From positions 1 to 60,516 of the forward strand of contig JFHB01000189.1 of assembly GCA_000729835.1 (NCBI GenBank): a DNA stretch of 60,516 nt, in the 5' to 3' direction. Within the stretch, counting starts at the first letter, position 1; each line of letters begins with the position of its first letter. This DNA is from Atkinsonella hypoxylon (Eukaryota; Ascomycota; Sordariomycetes; Hypocreales; Clavicipitaceae). The translations under genes were made by a program, and so were the position numbers. Under the pieces are notes generated by a model. That model saw nothing but the letters and a program-made list of their open reading frames with translations, was not told where the DNA came from and ran no database searches. Shown piece by piece: positions 44,505-54,995 of the stretch.

Positions 44505-45623
44505 ATGGCTACCACTCGTGAAGATACAAACCATATCAGCTCCCTCTCACATCTACCATGGCAGATTCAGCAAATCCTTCCATTTCAAAAACCCTCTGAG
44601 AACTCCAAGGTCCCTCGGGCTGCCTCAGATCGGCCCTCTCAATATTTGCCGTCTTCGCCCAGCCTCGATGTCCTACGCTCGCCAAGTTGCCATGCACCTC
44701 AATGCGTCAAGAAGAGCATCGCAGAAAGCGACTTAACTTCAGAAATGACTGAAACTATGGTTTCAGGCCCATACAAATATTTGCATGCGTTCCCCAGCAA
44801 GAGAATGCTCACGGAACTGATCATGGCCTTAAACGCGTGGTTACAAGTTCCCCCAAACCGCCTTGGGATCATCATAGATGTGATGGATATGCTAGTGACA
44901 GCGACTTTGCTAGTGGATGACGTGGAAGACAGTTCCACATTGCGTCGGGGGATGCCTGTTGCCCACAGCATTTTCGGTGTAGCACAAACCATCAACAGTG
45001 CAAACTACATATATTTCCGTATCCTCAAGGAGCTCCAGAAGCTGGAGAGTCCAGACATGATGGACATCTTTATCGAAGAGTTACTGCAGATGCACCGCGG
45101 CCAGGGCGTGGAGTTATACTGGCGTGACTCGTTAATATGCCCGACTGAAGGCGATTATCTCCAGATGGCTAATAACAAGGCCAGTAGCTTCTTCCGCTTG
45201 CCCATCAAACTTATGCAAGCCGCGTCTACGCACTCAGAGCCACCCAGCTGTATGCCCTTGGCCGACATGTTAGGGCTCATCTTTCAGATACGGGACGACT
45301 ACCTCAACCTGCAGTGTAAAGAGTTCGCGATTAGGAAAGGGGTATGTGATGATTTGACGGAGGGGAAATTCTCTTTTCCAATCATCCACAGCATCCGCCA
45401 TAACCCCCATAACCGGATCTTGCTCCAAATTCTCAAGCTGAAAACCACAGATGTTAAAGTCATGGAATATGCTGTCCAGTACATGGAAACTACGGGTAGT
45501 TTTGAATACACCCGGCACGTGCTCGGCGTGCTTCTGGCGGAGACAAGAGTTATAATAGACACCATTGGAGATCAGGTGCAGAATCAGCGCATGCATACGT
45601 TATTAGACAAATGGGCAGTATGA
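44505..45623 (+). CDS. Geranylgeranyl diphosphate synthase, secondary-metabolism type, 372 aa
   Basis: Condenses isopentenyl diphosphate onto allylic diphosphates to C20 GGPP, the precursor of diterpenes and indole-diterpenes. The ATG at 44505 is the first in frame. The first Asp-rich motif is DDVED (138-142) followed by SSTLRRG with Arg-147/148; HRGQGVELYWRDS and the second Asp motif RDDYLN (263-268) are intact, as are the DDLTEGKFSFPIIHSIR region and Lys. An N-terminal extension of about 85 residues has no motif. The divergence (KASSFF for the usual KTGGLF, MLVTATLLVDD for MLHTASLLIDD) suggests a specialised paralogue rather than the primary-metabolism enzyme. The C-terminus KWAV is not a PTS1. 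No terpene cyclase is seen in the window. Confidence 0.92.
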   Translation: MATTREDTNHISSLSHLPWQIQQILPFQKPSENSKVPRAASDRPSQYLPSSPSLDVLRSPSCHAPQCVKKSIAESDLTSEMTETMVSGPYKYLHAFPSKRMLTELIMALNAWLQVPPNRLGIIIDVMDMLVTATLLVDDVEDSSTLRRGMPVAHSIFGVAQTINSANYIYFRILKELQKLESPDMMDIFIEELLQMHRGQGVELYWRDSLICPTEGDYLQMANNKASSFFRLPIKLMQAASTHSEPPSCMPLADMLGLIFQIRDDYLNLQCKEFAIRKGVCDDLTEGKFSFPIIHSIRHNPHNRILLQILKLKTTDVKVMEYAVQYMETTGSFEYTRHVLGVLLAETRVIIDTIGDQVQNQRMHTLLDKWAV

Positions 45624-46343
45624 AACGAGGTATTGTTAGTTAAGCTGGAAGGAAAATGCGTTATACTGTTTTTACGGTATCAGATTGATAATCAAGGGCA
45701 ATTTATCACAACCAAGCAGTTTCCTCATCTGTTCTATCCCTTATAAAACATGGACTCCTGCAATACTAAAGACTAAATACATTAGAACACTACCACCTGG
45801 ACGCAGCAGTTTGAAGATTATCATCATTGTCCTGGCAATGTTCTTCATGTATTCAATGAACAGAGGTGCCTTAGTCATTTCATAGCAAGTTAAAATACTA
45901 ATGCACAATGTGTGGGCGCTTCTGCACTCACCCCTGGAAAGGACAAAGGAACTTGGCGTCTCATTTGATCTTTTAGCTAGCTACTACTATAAGAAATCAT
46001 GATCTTTCCTAAATGTATAGAAAATGAAAGGTCATGCCTGTTTTGCAGCTATAATTTCGACCCTTTGTTATTTGAGTGTTGTGGCACAACCGCTGCCCTG
46101 GATGCAGCAAATAGTACTGAATTTACTGATGCCTACGCGCAATATAGAGAAATATGTCCTGAAGACCATTTCATCTGCCCTTTGTGCATTGAGCCCTCTG
46201 CCGCGTTAGTTATTCGATGCAATTTGGAAGCGCGTGCTGATTGACACATCGTTGTTCATTCGGCGAGGCAAAAAGACACCTTTTTGAAGCCAAATGCCTC
46301 AGTTCAGCCATCGTCTATTTTATTCTAAATGCGCCCGCTCAAA
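45624..46343. other. Intergenic region
   Basis: An 81-codon plus frame (45999-46244) with several cysteines (SCLFCSYNF, FICPLCIEP) has zinc-finger-like pairs but no start or splice support. Nothing else recognised. Confidence 0.35.
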
Positions 46344-47557
46344 TCACGCAAACACGACCGTCTTGGACCCGTTCAGGAAAACCCGCCTATCGACATACCA
46401 CCTCACAGCCGTTGCCAACACCTGGCTCTCGACGTTTGAACCTTCCTCCACCAAGTCTGTTGAGTCCATGCTGTGATCAACTCTAGCAACCCTCTGTTCG
46501 ATAATGGGACCTTCATCCAGGTCCGCCGTGACAAAGTGTGCCGTCGCACCAATGATCTTGACCCCACGCTCGTAGGCCTGGTGGTAGGGCTTCGCACCCT
46601 TGAACGAGGGCAGAAAGCTGTGGTGGATATTGATGATGCGGCCGGAAATGGCTTCGCAAAGCGTAGGCGAGAGAACCTGCATGTATCGGGCGAGCACGAC
46701 GAGCTCAATGTTGTGCCGCTTCACGAGCTCAAGGACCTGCGACTCTTGCTGCGCCTTGGTTTCCTTTGTGACGGGTAAGTAGTGGAATTCGATGCCGTAC
46801 GATTCAGCTAGGGCCTTGTAGTCGGGATGGTTCGAGACGATGACGGGAACCTGGACAGGATCCATGTTAGCTGTGCTCAACTGGAAACTGGGACGGCGAT
46901 GTTGCGCCTGCGCCGCGGGTTGCGCTTTCGTCTCCCACCCACAATGGTTCATTCCCACATACCTCCATCTTCAATTGGCCCGTCTTCATGCGGAACAGCA
47001 AGTCATTGAGGCAGTGACCAATCTTGGACACCATGATCAAGACCTTCATCTGCTGGGCCACCGGTCGGAAGTCATACGCCATGCTGTACTCGGCCGCCAA
47101 CTTCTCGAATGGCTCTTTGAGGTGCTGCGTGGACGGAGAGTCTGACTTGGGACCAAAATGTACGCGCATGAAGAACCTCTTGGACACAGGGTCACTGAAC
47201 TGCTGTAGATCCAGCACATTGTGGCCAAGCGAGGCGAAAATCGCAGTGACGGCATGGATGATGCCTGGCTTGTCAGGGCATGACAGCGTCAGGATGTGAT
47301 CGTTCGCGTTGGGCATGGCAACGGCCTATGATGAAAAGCAGAGCAATGTTGAAAAGGCTGAGGAAGAGTCTGACGCTTGAATGGAGAAATTGCTCGAGCA
47401 AGATGTGCTTGCGTTGCTGAAGCGCGTTGATTCCTATCAAAAGGGAAAAGTAGAGGAAAAGTAGAGGAAAGGGAGAAGAAAGGGAAAGAATGTAATAAAT
47501 AAAGTTTAAAGCTGTGACTCTTACCTCCGAAAGACGCTCTTCTTCTATCTCCAACAT
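46344..47557 (-). CDS. Formyltetrahydrofolate deformylase (PurU type), about 300 aa, three exons
   Basis: Hydrolyses 10-formyl-THF to formate and THF. Exons 47525-47557, 46963-47325 and 46344-46850. Intron 2 (GTATGT, GCTAAC branch, GTCCAG acceptor) joins KMEV to PVIVSNHPDYKALAESYG in phase. An N-terminal ACT domain starts DHILTLSCPDKPGIIHAVT. The catalytic formyltransferase-fold residues are all present: Asn-His in IINIHHSFLPSFKGAKPY, and Asp in GATAHFVTADLDEGPII. The first exon encodes only MLEIEEERLSE and joins in phase through a 199-bp intron; translation could instead start at the Met of MPNANDH in exon 2, making 286 aa. Location is probably mitochondrial or cytosolic; no clear presequence. 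Confidence 0.92.
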
Positions 47558-48071
47558 GCCGAATCCCGACGTGGGCGATGCGACCACCTAGGCTCTACGC
47601 CGAAACCAAGGCAAAATTCCAGATCCACCGTTGGGTTTAAGCCGCCGACTTAAGACTGATAAACTGACGGGCCCACTGCAGGGTTTTTTAGCTTGGCGCG
47701 CGTAGGTATGAATGCCGAATTATCACATCAAGCTCGAAAAGACATCAAGCTCGGAAAGGTATGCATCGCACATGCAATACTCATGGGAACGATGGAGTCG
47801 ACTGGGCAGGCGTTCGCGATGGGCGTCGCAATTCCGACCATCAGCTTTCATGGGTCCATGACCTATTCTATTTTGACGATACATTAGAACGACATCATGT
47901 AAAAAGTAGAAAACTGGCTACCATGCGACCCCATCGAGCCTTTGGTGCGGTCAATTATTGATTATTACATAAATAAATGATAGACCTTCATATAAGTAAA
48001 GGTATCGTCGCTAGAAATGCTGCAAAACCCAAGCAGCACTGGTTCTCTTTCATCCAGGGTATATGGCCAAC
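47558..48071. other. Intergenic region
   Basis: About 0.5 kb between the deformylase start and the phosphatase stop. No feature recognised. Confidence 0.4.
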
Positions 48072-49242
48072 TCAAACCATCTGATCGCCGTGATGACCAC
48101 TACCAACAGCCCGACGAGGGATAGAAGGATGCTGTCCATTCGCACCATTTGCACCATTTGCATCCACGCCATGACCACTATACGTCGCATCGCCCTTTTC
48201 AACAACGTGCGAATCACCCCAGCTGGCCTTTCTGGTAAAGACGGCATCAACTCCGTCACCTCCACCGCCGTACGCAAATGCAGATGCTCGACTCAACGGG
48301 ATATGATTGTATCGCCAATCAAACACAGCAGCATACGTCATCCTGTAAGCAGAGAATGCCATGACAGTGCCAATAATTGCCCCCGCCACGATGTCATACC
48401 AGTTGTGATATTCATCAATCGTCAATGCCCCACCAATGAGTGTTGCACCCAGGATAGGTGCATAGATCAGAATCAGCTTCCACATAGCGGGATGGTAGTT
48501 GGAAAAGACCTTGAATTTGGCATTCAGGTACAGGTACAGATACACGAAACCAGCGAACGCAGCGGTGGTATGCCCACTGGGGAAGGATTCGAGGCTGTCG
48601 TTGATCTCCTTCCTATCGCCAGTGCAGATATCCCGCGTGAAGTACAACTGCTGGTAGCCCTTGGCGTTGAGGCCAGCCATGGCCTTGGCCTTACTAATAT
48701 CGGGTTTGCAAACATCCAGGAAGTGAGGACGGAGACCACCGATGAGCCACTTGAGGAAGACCTGGAACACAGCTGCCGTGATGAGAGAATACAGGACGCC
48801 GATGACGGCGTTGTTCACGTCCCAGAAGGACCGAATGCGGATCTGCATCAAGAGAATCGTGACAATGGGGACCATGGCCGCGAGGAAAGCAGCAAGCCAG
48901 ATGGGAACGATCTCGTCGCGAAGGGGATATGCGAATTCGGGATAGACAATTTCACCGTCTGAGAAGGTGATGGCGAAGGAGCGCGAAGGAGCAGGATCAG
49001 CCATGTAAACCTGTGTGTCATGTCAGCAAAAGCGGAAACAGCTGTAGAATGGTACTAATAGATCTTACGCCGAGCCCGACCGCACCCATGACAACCATGG
49101 TCACTATATCCAAAATGGTATGTTTCAACCACTGGCCAAAGGTCGGCCGCGAATGCATCGTGTATGGCTCATGGTGACGGGACCTTGCGGTCGTGGTCGT
49201 GTGGCCAGCAGGCGACTTGGGTTTCCGCGTGAAGAAGCCCAT
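48072..49242 (-). CDS. PAP2-family lipid phosphate phosphatase, 370 aa, two exons
   Basis: Exon 1 (49069-49242) opens MGFFTRKPKSPAGHTTTT and ends in a first membrane span (LDIVTMVVMGAVGLG). A 58-bp intron (GTAAGA...ACACAG) leads in phase 0 to exon 2 (48072-49010). The PAP2 active-site motifs are K-x6-RP (KWLIGGLRP, residues 145-153), PSGH (202-205) and the H-x3-D of motif 3 (His-260, Asp-264). Six spans are expected, as in yeast Dpp1/Lpp1, which dephosphorylate phosphatidate, lysophosphatidate and diacylglycerol pyrophosphate at vacuole or Golgi membranes. The usual motif-3 arginine (SR six residues before His) is absent here (ALTIDEYH). The Gly/His-rich tail after residue 300 is low complexity. 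Confidence 0.9.
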
Positions 49243-50996
49243 GGTCCCGTCACGTCGTCGATGATAGATAGGGTAATGCTGTAGAATGATGTCGTTGAGG
49301 GGGGGGAAGGGAGGGGGGGGAATCGATTCCTTGCGCTGACAATGGACACCGTGACTACGCACATAATCTAGGAACAGCAGTCTACTTATACCACTGAACC
49401 ACAAAGCGCACGGTGAAGCCTCCAGACGCCTGACGTCAACATGATATCACATCACCGCACATTCAAGCTCATTAACAAGCTTAATGCCCAGCCTGTTTCC
49501 AGACGTGGAGGCAGAGAAGAGCAATGGGTGGGGGGGGTTTTGCCGATGCAACGGTCGCATGTCGGCAATCAAGGTGCACCAGCAAAAAGTGGACTTGGCA
49601 TCGTGGGCTGTTCAACGTCATTCCTAGCTGGAACCTTGGCAGGGCCCTCGTACGAGGACTGCAAGCCGTGCCAATCAGCTGCTATGACGTGGTTGAAGTG
49701 TAAATGCGAAAATGACGGCGATCGGACGGGCAGAGCAGAAATTGGGCAAGTTGGGTCAACAGGCGGACGGAAAGCTCCGGCGCGCGCACACGCATCGTTG
49801 GATTGAACTTGACTACGGAATACCTAGGTAGTTAACGAAAGAGGTTCGACGAGTGCCCCAACATTAGTAGTAGATCTTCTTATCTGCAAGGGCCAGGGGC
49901 TAACTTACCAAGGGGCCTTTTTTTCTTGGATGAACTACCGAGTACGTAAAGCCCTGTTACGCTTGGAGGAGGCAATTCTCACCGTCTTTTCTCAAGGTTG
50001 ATGTCTTGCATAGATTGATTCACCTTACGAAAAGTCATGCTCATCGCTCACATGCGAATATCACAAGAGCACAATCGGCAATTCTGAAAGTGTACGCTTA
50101 AAAACAACACACACTACAAATCAGCAGCATCAGAATTTGAACCACATCATCACGACACAAACACAATCATGTCCGTCACCGACATCTATCATGACGGCAG
50201 GTGTAGCAGGTCTCACGCTTGCCCTCACCCTGGCCTCCGCGAGTAGTTCAGCGCCCGTAAAGAGTGTTCGAATCTCGTCCCGCAGCACTGAACATTGGCC
50301 TGACTCGTCTACGGCCACAAGTGCTCCCGTCGTCAGCTAACCTCTTCCAGAGTGCCCTCGCATTCAACAAATGGCATCGTGGCAAACAGCACTGTTACTC
50401 ATGGAATCTACTCCGCCGTTCGCAAAACGCTTGGACATACTCGACTCTGGAATACAGATGCCACTAGCATAGAAGGCATAACAAGCTTTCTGTTCCCAAC
50501 GTCCCAGCTCAAGGACCGCCAGAATGACCGCCTTCCCGCAACTAACTTCCCCGACGGCTCCCCGTCATCGCCCGCAGCAAATCGATAGGTCAGAAGTGCT
50601 CATCGGCAAAACAGATGCGTGTCAACGAAACACAGGCAACCAGGCTGGGACCGTGAATCTGGTCGCCAACAGAGGAGCCAGCGTGAGAGGCAGGAGTTTG
50701 ATCTGGCATGGCTGTATAGTCCGAATTAAGCAGGATGTGCAGCTGTGGGTGGATAAGTAGAGAAGATGAAATGATTGTGTCGACACGCAAGGAATAGGGC
50801 AGATATCATGTCCAGTAGGGAATCATGAGCTCTCAGGATCGGGCGCTCATTCTCGAGCAGTCGAATACAACAAGGACATCCATCACCACACATACTCGAG
50901 GAACCGAGTCCATAATCCTACCAAAAAAAAAAAAAAAACCTCTCATCGAAAAGTGTCCGTGTATTCGCGCAAGTCACCAACACCCAAGTCAATAAC
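49243..50996. other. Intergenic region
   Basis: About 1.75 kb with no supported gene. Includes a composite CTACGGAATACCTAGGTAG word (49813) and an A16 run (50923-50938). The small frames at 50.13-50.76 kb overlap on both strands and have no motif. Confidence 0.45.
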
Positions 50997-52187
50997 TCAC
51001 TCGACAATCCTCACCGTCGAGCCCAGCTCCCCCCTCGAAACAACATCAAGCCTCCCCTTAACCTTCCCCCAAACCCTCTCCGCAACCTCCTCAACACTCC
51101 CCCCCGCATCGACAACCACCAAATCCTCCTCCTCCTGCCTGCACAACCCACCATCCAACCCCCCCAAAGCAATCTCCTGACCCAGGCCATCCCTGCCTCC
51201 CATGCTCAGTCCCCAAAACAGCTCCCGCACCCTCCTCTGCAAGCCCGCCTTCTCATAGACCTCACCGCCCCATCCGCCCCTCGACCGCGCCGTCTCCTCG
51301 TCCAGGTCCAGAAACAGCACCATATCCGGACGGGGCAGTCCCCTCTCCGGCGCGCGCGCCCACGACAACGACAAGGAGGGATTCAGCTTCGCAGCCGAGT
51401 AGACGATGCCAGAGTGGTAGAAGCGATCGCAGATGACGGTTGTTCCGTGCGCCAGAAGCGACTTGATCTGTTCACTGCTCCAACCATGAGCATCTCACGC
51501 CCTTGGAAAGCAAGGGAGCACATCAAACTGGGTTTTGACAACAAGGACTCAAAAGTGGCGAGGGTCAAAAGAAGAAAAAAAACACGTACGCGGCTTCCCA
51601 TCTGTTGGCGCTAAATAGCAAATGAATCACGTGGTCGTCCATCTGCACTTCGCTTTGGAGATACCCATCAATCATCTGCCCGATGGGCGTCGACCTATCT
51701 GTGAATGATTTAGCGGGGTCCCAAACATGAGAAAGTGTAGGAGAAGTCCAAGGTGGCTAGTAGAGTAGAAAGTGTAGAGAAATCCGCTTAAAGTGATGAT
51801 GATTTAGAGAAATTGGCAGAAATTGGCATAAACGCCGAGCACCTTGTCAAAGAAGCCCTGAACTTCTCTGTATGACGTCCCTCCTCGAGGATGGTCCGGC
51901 AACAACAAACACAAAGACAGCTCCCCGATATCCAAAACCACCCTTACAGACATTGTTACAAGAATGGACGGGGGAAAAAAAGACTCACTTGGAAACCTCA
52001 TCGTCTTAACCCGCTTCCCCTCCTCCACAAATCGCTGCTCCAACAACTTAACCTGCGTCGTCTTGCCGCTGCGATCCAACCCTTCTAGCACAACGAGGGC
52101 GCCCCTGGTATTTTCTTCATGGTCATCGCCCGCTTTGGTCGCCGAGGAAGCGATTGCCGCGATTGCAAGATCATCTATCGAAGCCAT
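50997..52187 (-). CDS. cdc8: Thymidylate kinase (dTMP kinase), 261 aa, three exons
   Basis: Phosphorylates dTMP to dTDP for DNA synthesis. Exons 51989-52187, 51590-51698 and 50997-51474, phases 1 and 2, GT-AG throughout (GTGAGT...CACAG; GTACGT...GAGCAG). The P-loop is GLDRSGKTT (residues 36-44); TPIGQMIDGYLQSE and HLLFSANRWE follow in exon 2. Exon 3 has the CDRFYHSG motif (Asp-119, Arg-120), where the dTMP-binding Arg-Tyr pair sits, a DMVLFLDLD segment and a Gly-rich LID region. The C-terminal third is markedly C-rich on the plus strand and codes for many Gly/Glu/Val. Longer N-terminus (about 28 residues before the core) than yeast Cdc8 (216 aa). Confidence 0.95.
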
Positions 52188-52680
52188 TGCTGTATGCTGT
52201 CTTTCATTGGCCTTGACCGGCCGATGAGACGACGTGGGAAATGGAGCTTTATTCAATGTGGCGTGCAACATGAAGGTGTGGGGGGGGGTTGGGGGGGGCT
52301 CAGTGCGGTTGCGCCACCCGCAATGGCCATGGGCCCAAGAACAACATCTACGATGCGTAAAATTAACCTGTGGTTGCAACATGGTATTTGCTCTTTAATC
52401 GCTCTCATCCGTGACAGAACACCGTCGCAGATAGACCATATGAGAAGGAAAATTGTGTCAATTCCTTTAAGAACATATACAGCGACCAGAATTAGAAGCT
52501 CCATTAACACCGTCGCAGGATCGCCGCCTATTGTCACCAATGCCCCTCAAACACCTTGTCCCAAAACAATATACCCAAAGACAAGACCCCAACCGATAAT
52601 AACAATAACTTGCTGCATCTGCTCATTATAAAACGTAAAAATCATTCCAGCCCTGTTCAGGAAGATGGATGTCAGATAAC
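52188..52680. other. Short intergenic region
   Basis: About 0.5 kb separating the thymidylate kinase start and the end of the next gene on the same strand; contains G-rich runs (52277-52298). No feature recognised. Confidence 0.4.
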
Positions 52681-54006
52681 TTATGATTCAGCCGTTGTCA
52701 GACCCGAATCCTCCTTAGCACTACCACTTTCCCACAAGTCGAAGCTTTCGCCAGTCCCCTCGATCGGTTGCAAAACAGCTGCATTAGAAGGAGTTTCTGA
52801 TTTGGCCATCGCTTGGTTAATGACCTTCAGTTTGTCCACATTCTCCCATTGGGGCGTGAACTGACAATCATCAACAGGAAGAGCCTTTTCCGTGATTGAA
52901 TTGACTGCAGGTTGAATCACAGCATCTGCCGGCTCCTCATCGTCACCGGGAACAATGATAACAGAAGTCTCGTCGCAACCTGCGGCAAAAAAGTCTGCCG
53001 TGTTCATCTCGCCCAAGGCCACGCGCTCCTTTTCAAAAACCATGTCATCAAGTGGACCAATTCGAGCAGGCCGCCGGGCTGATGTCTGCGAGACATCATC
53101 CGACGGTGGAACATTCTCCTTGTCGCGGCCCTCGGCGCTCTCCCGGTGCGCCCTTCTCTCAGTTTCCTCGTCCGACGAGATGTCCAGAACGCAGGTGCCG
53201 TGTTGAAGGAGGTTGGTCATCTCCTGCTCGGGGGTGTCCTCGTGGATGTCAAAAAACCAAGTGGCCTTCATATAGGGTTCGACCAAAGCTGAAGAGGCGC
53301 TGCTCCGTGACAATGCATTTGAGCGAGGGCGGGAGCTGTAGCTGGGGATAGTGCCTTTGAGAGCGGCATCCAGAGAAAATGGGGCTGCAGAGTAGGGAGT
53401 GCGCGATGGAGGGTCCACGCGAGTATAAGACCTGGCAGTTCGGCGGCGATTGGAAAAGATACCAGATCTCTTGCCACGAGTAGGCGAACGTCCAGCAGGA
53501 GCAGAGATAGGAGAGGACTTGGTGACATTGGTATTGAGCTTGTTGATGCGCGACTTGGGTTGCAAAGTTCGTCTGGGGGCTGAAGAAGCTTTGACAGGGC
53601 TGACCAAAGCGCGGACGTTGCCGCTGGGAGTAGAGGTTGCCTTGGTGAGAACAAATGACGAAGGCTTCAAGATATCCTTGATTGGTGTTCCAAAAGCACC
53701 TTTTGAGCGCTTAGCAAAGAGGGATGGGTCGACATTCTCGGAGTCATCAGCATCCAGCAGCTCCGCCTTGCGCTTGGAGTTGGACTGAGGAGCGAAAGCT
53801 TTTGGTACATGTCAACGACGTTCATTTGCAATGCACTTTGGTTCGGGGGCAGGGTGGTGAAGCATTGCCTATTCAACGGTCTGGTGTACTCTAACACAGT
53901 ATACAGCGTCTGTTAACGTACCATTTTGTCGGTTCTTGAGGCTTGTCAAGCTCTGCAAGCGGGGTCCGTCGAGTGGTGCGAAAGGCTGACGAGAAATAGA
54001 AGCCAT
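52681..54006 (-). CDS. Uncharacterised KEN-box protein, 400 aa, two exons
   Basis: Exon 1 (53922-54006) encodes MASISRQPFAPLDGPRLQSL and a few more residues; a 123-bp intron (GTACGT...CAAAAG, CGTTGAC branch) joins in phase to exon 2 (52681-53798). The protein is basic and Ser/Pro/Arg-rich in its first half, with many SP/TP sites (KSSPISAPAGRSPTRGKRSG), then has a short conserved-looking block (ATWFFDIHEDTPEQEMTNLL, about 206-225) and an acidic second half. A perfect KEN box is at 255-257 in GRDKENVPP, a signal for APC/C-Cdh1 ubiquitylation. No enzyme domain is seen. It may be a cell-cycle-regulated nuclear protein; securin was considered but no separase-pseudosubstrate or D-box is evident. 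Not recognised as a named gene. Confidence 0.75.
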
Positions 54007-54866
54007 TGTCGCTTGACCGGAGTGAGTAGCAGACCACACTCAACTGTTGCTGATTAAGAATGAGAAACCGACGAATGAAAGATATTGAAGCTAATCACGA
54101 GGTAAATAGCTGATGGCAGACTCTCCAAAAATGTTGGTGTTTTGGGCGAAGTACGACCAATTGGCGTGTCCTATGTGTGGTGTATCAAGCGGGCGCCTTT
54201 GCTCCGTGTCTTCCTAGCTAATGGAGTCAGACGGGTAGCAAGCAAAAGATAATCCAAATTCCTCTGATGATATTCTCTTGATGTCTGTTGATTGTTTTTT
54301 CCAGTCCAAGACGGGAGTGCAGTGTGCCGGCTAAGCAAGGTGAGAATGTAAAGAAAAACAAATCGAGGTGATCAACGCGGGACGCGAGCCTCATTAAAAG
54401 AGGGCACCTACTGACTTATGGGCCGGCAAAAACGGTCAACGTCGGGTTCAGGCAACAGCGCTCGAACAAGGCAGTGCTTGTGCCGTTGCAGCGCTTGGGT
54501 CTGAATTAACTCTTACGTGGTAAGTCGGACCCACAACCTCCTTGCTCACCTGCGTGACCTAAAAGTAACTAAAGAGCCAACGCCAACGGCCTGGGGGCGT
54601 GTTGGAGGACACCAAGAGGGTGTGGACGATTGGCAGAATTATCCTTCTTGTTCCAAGCCGTTTCATTAATATCAAAGGCTGTACTCCGTAGTGGGCAAAC
54701 TCTAGGGAGGGATAGGACATGCGTCTGCAGGCTATTGTGCAAACTATCAGACGGGTCTTAACCGACAAGTTTGACGAAGCGCCAGAAGCAAATGGATGTA
54801 TGTTGAAGCAAGGCAAGGCGTGAGGCAGGACGGAGCACAAGTAAGAATGAATGAATGCGGTGTTAG

Positions 54867-54896
54867 GCGGACAAAGGCGGACAAAGGCGGACAAAG
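54867..54896. repeat. 10-bp tandem repeat GCGGACAAAG x3
   Basis: Three perfect copies in intergenic sequence. Confidence 0.9.
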
Positions 54897-54975
54897 GCTG
54901 ATCACGTTCAAAATTGGGGGGCGGGGGGCCGGGGGAGGGCAAAACCATGTTGCTGCAACCCCATTTGCATGACAT

Positions 54976-54995
54976 GAAATGAAATGAAATGAAAT
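54976..54995. repeat. 5-bp tandem repeat GAAAT x4
   Basis: Four perfect copies, intergenic. Confidence 0.9.

Noticed and set aside
50240..50285. tRNA-like B box (GTTCGAATC)
   Set aside because: No A box at the right distance and the flanks cannot form an acceptor stem.
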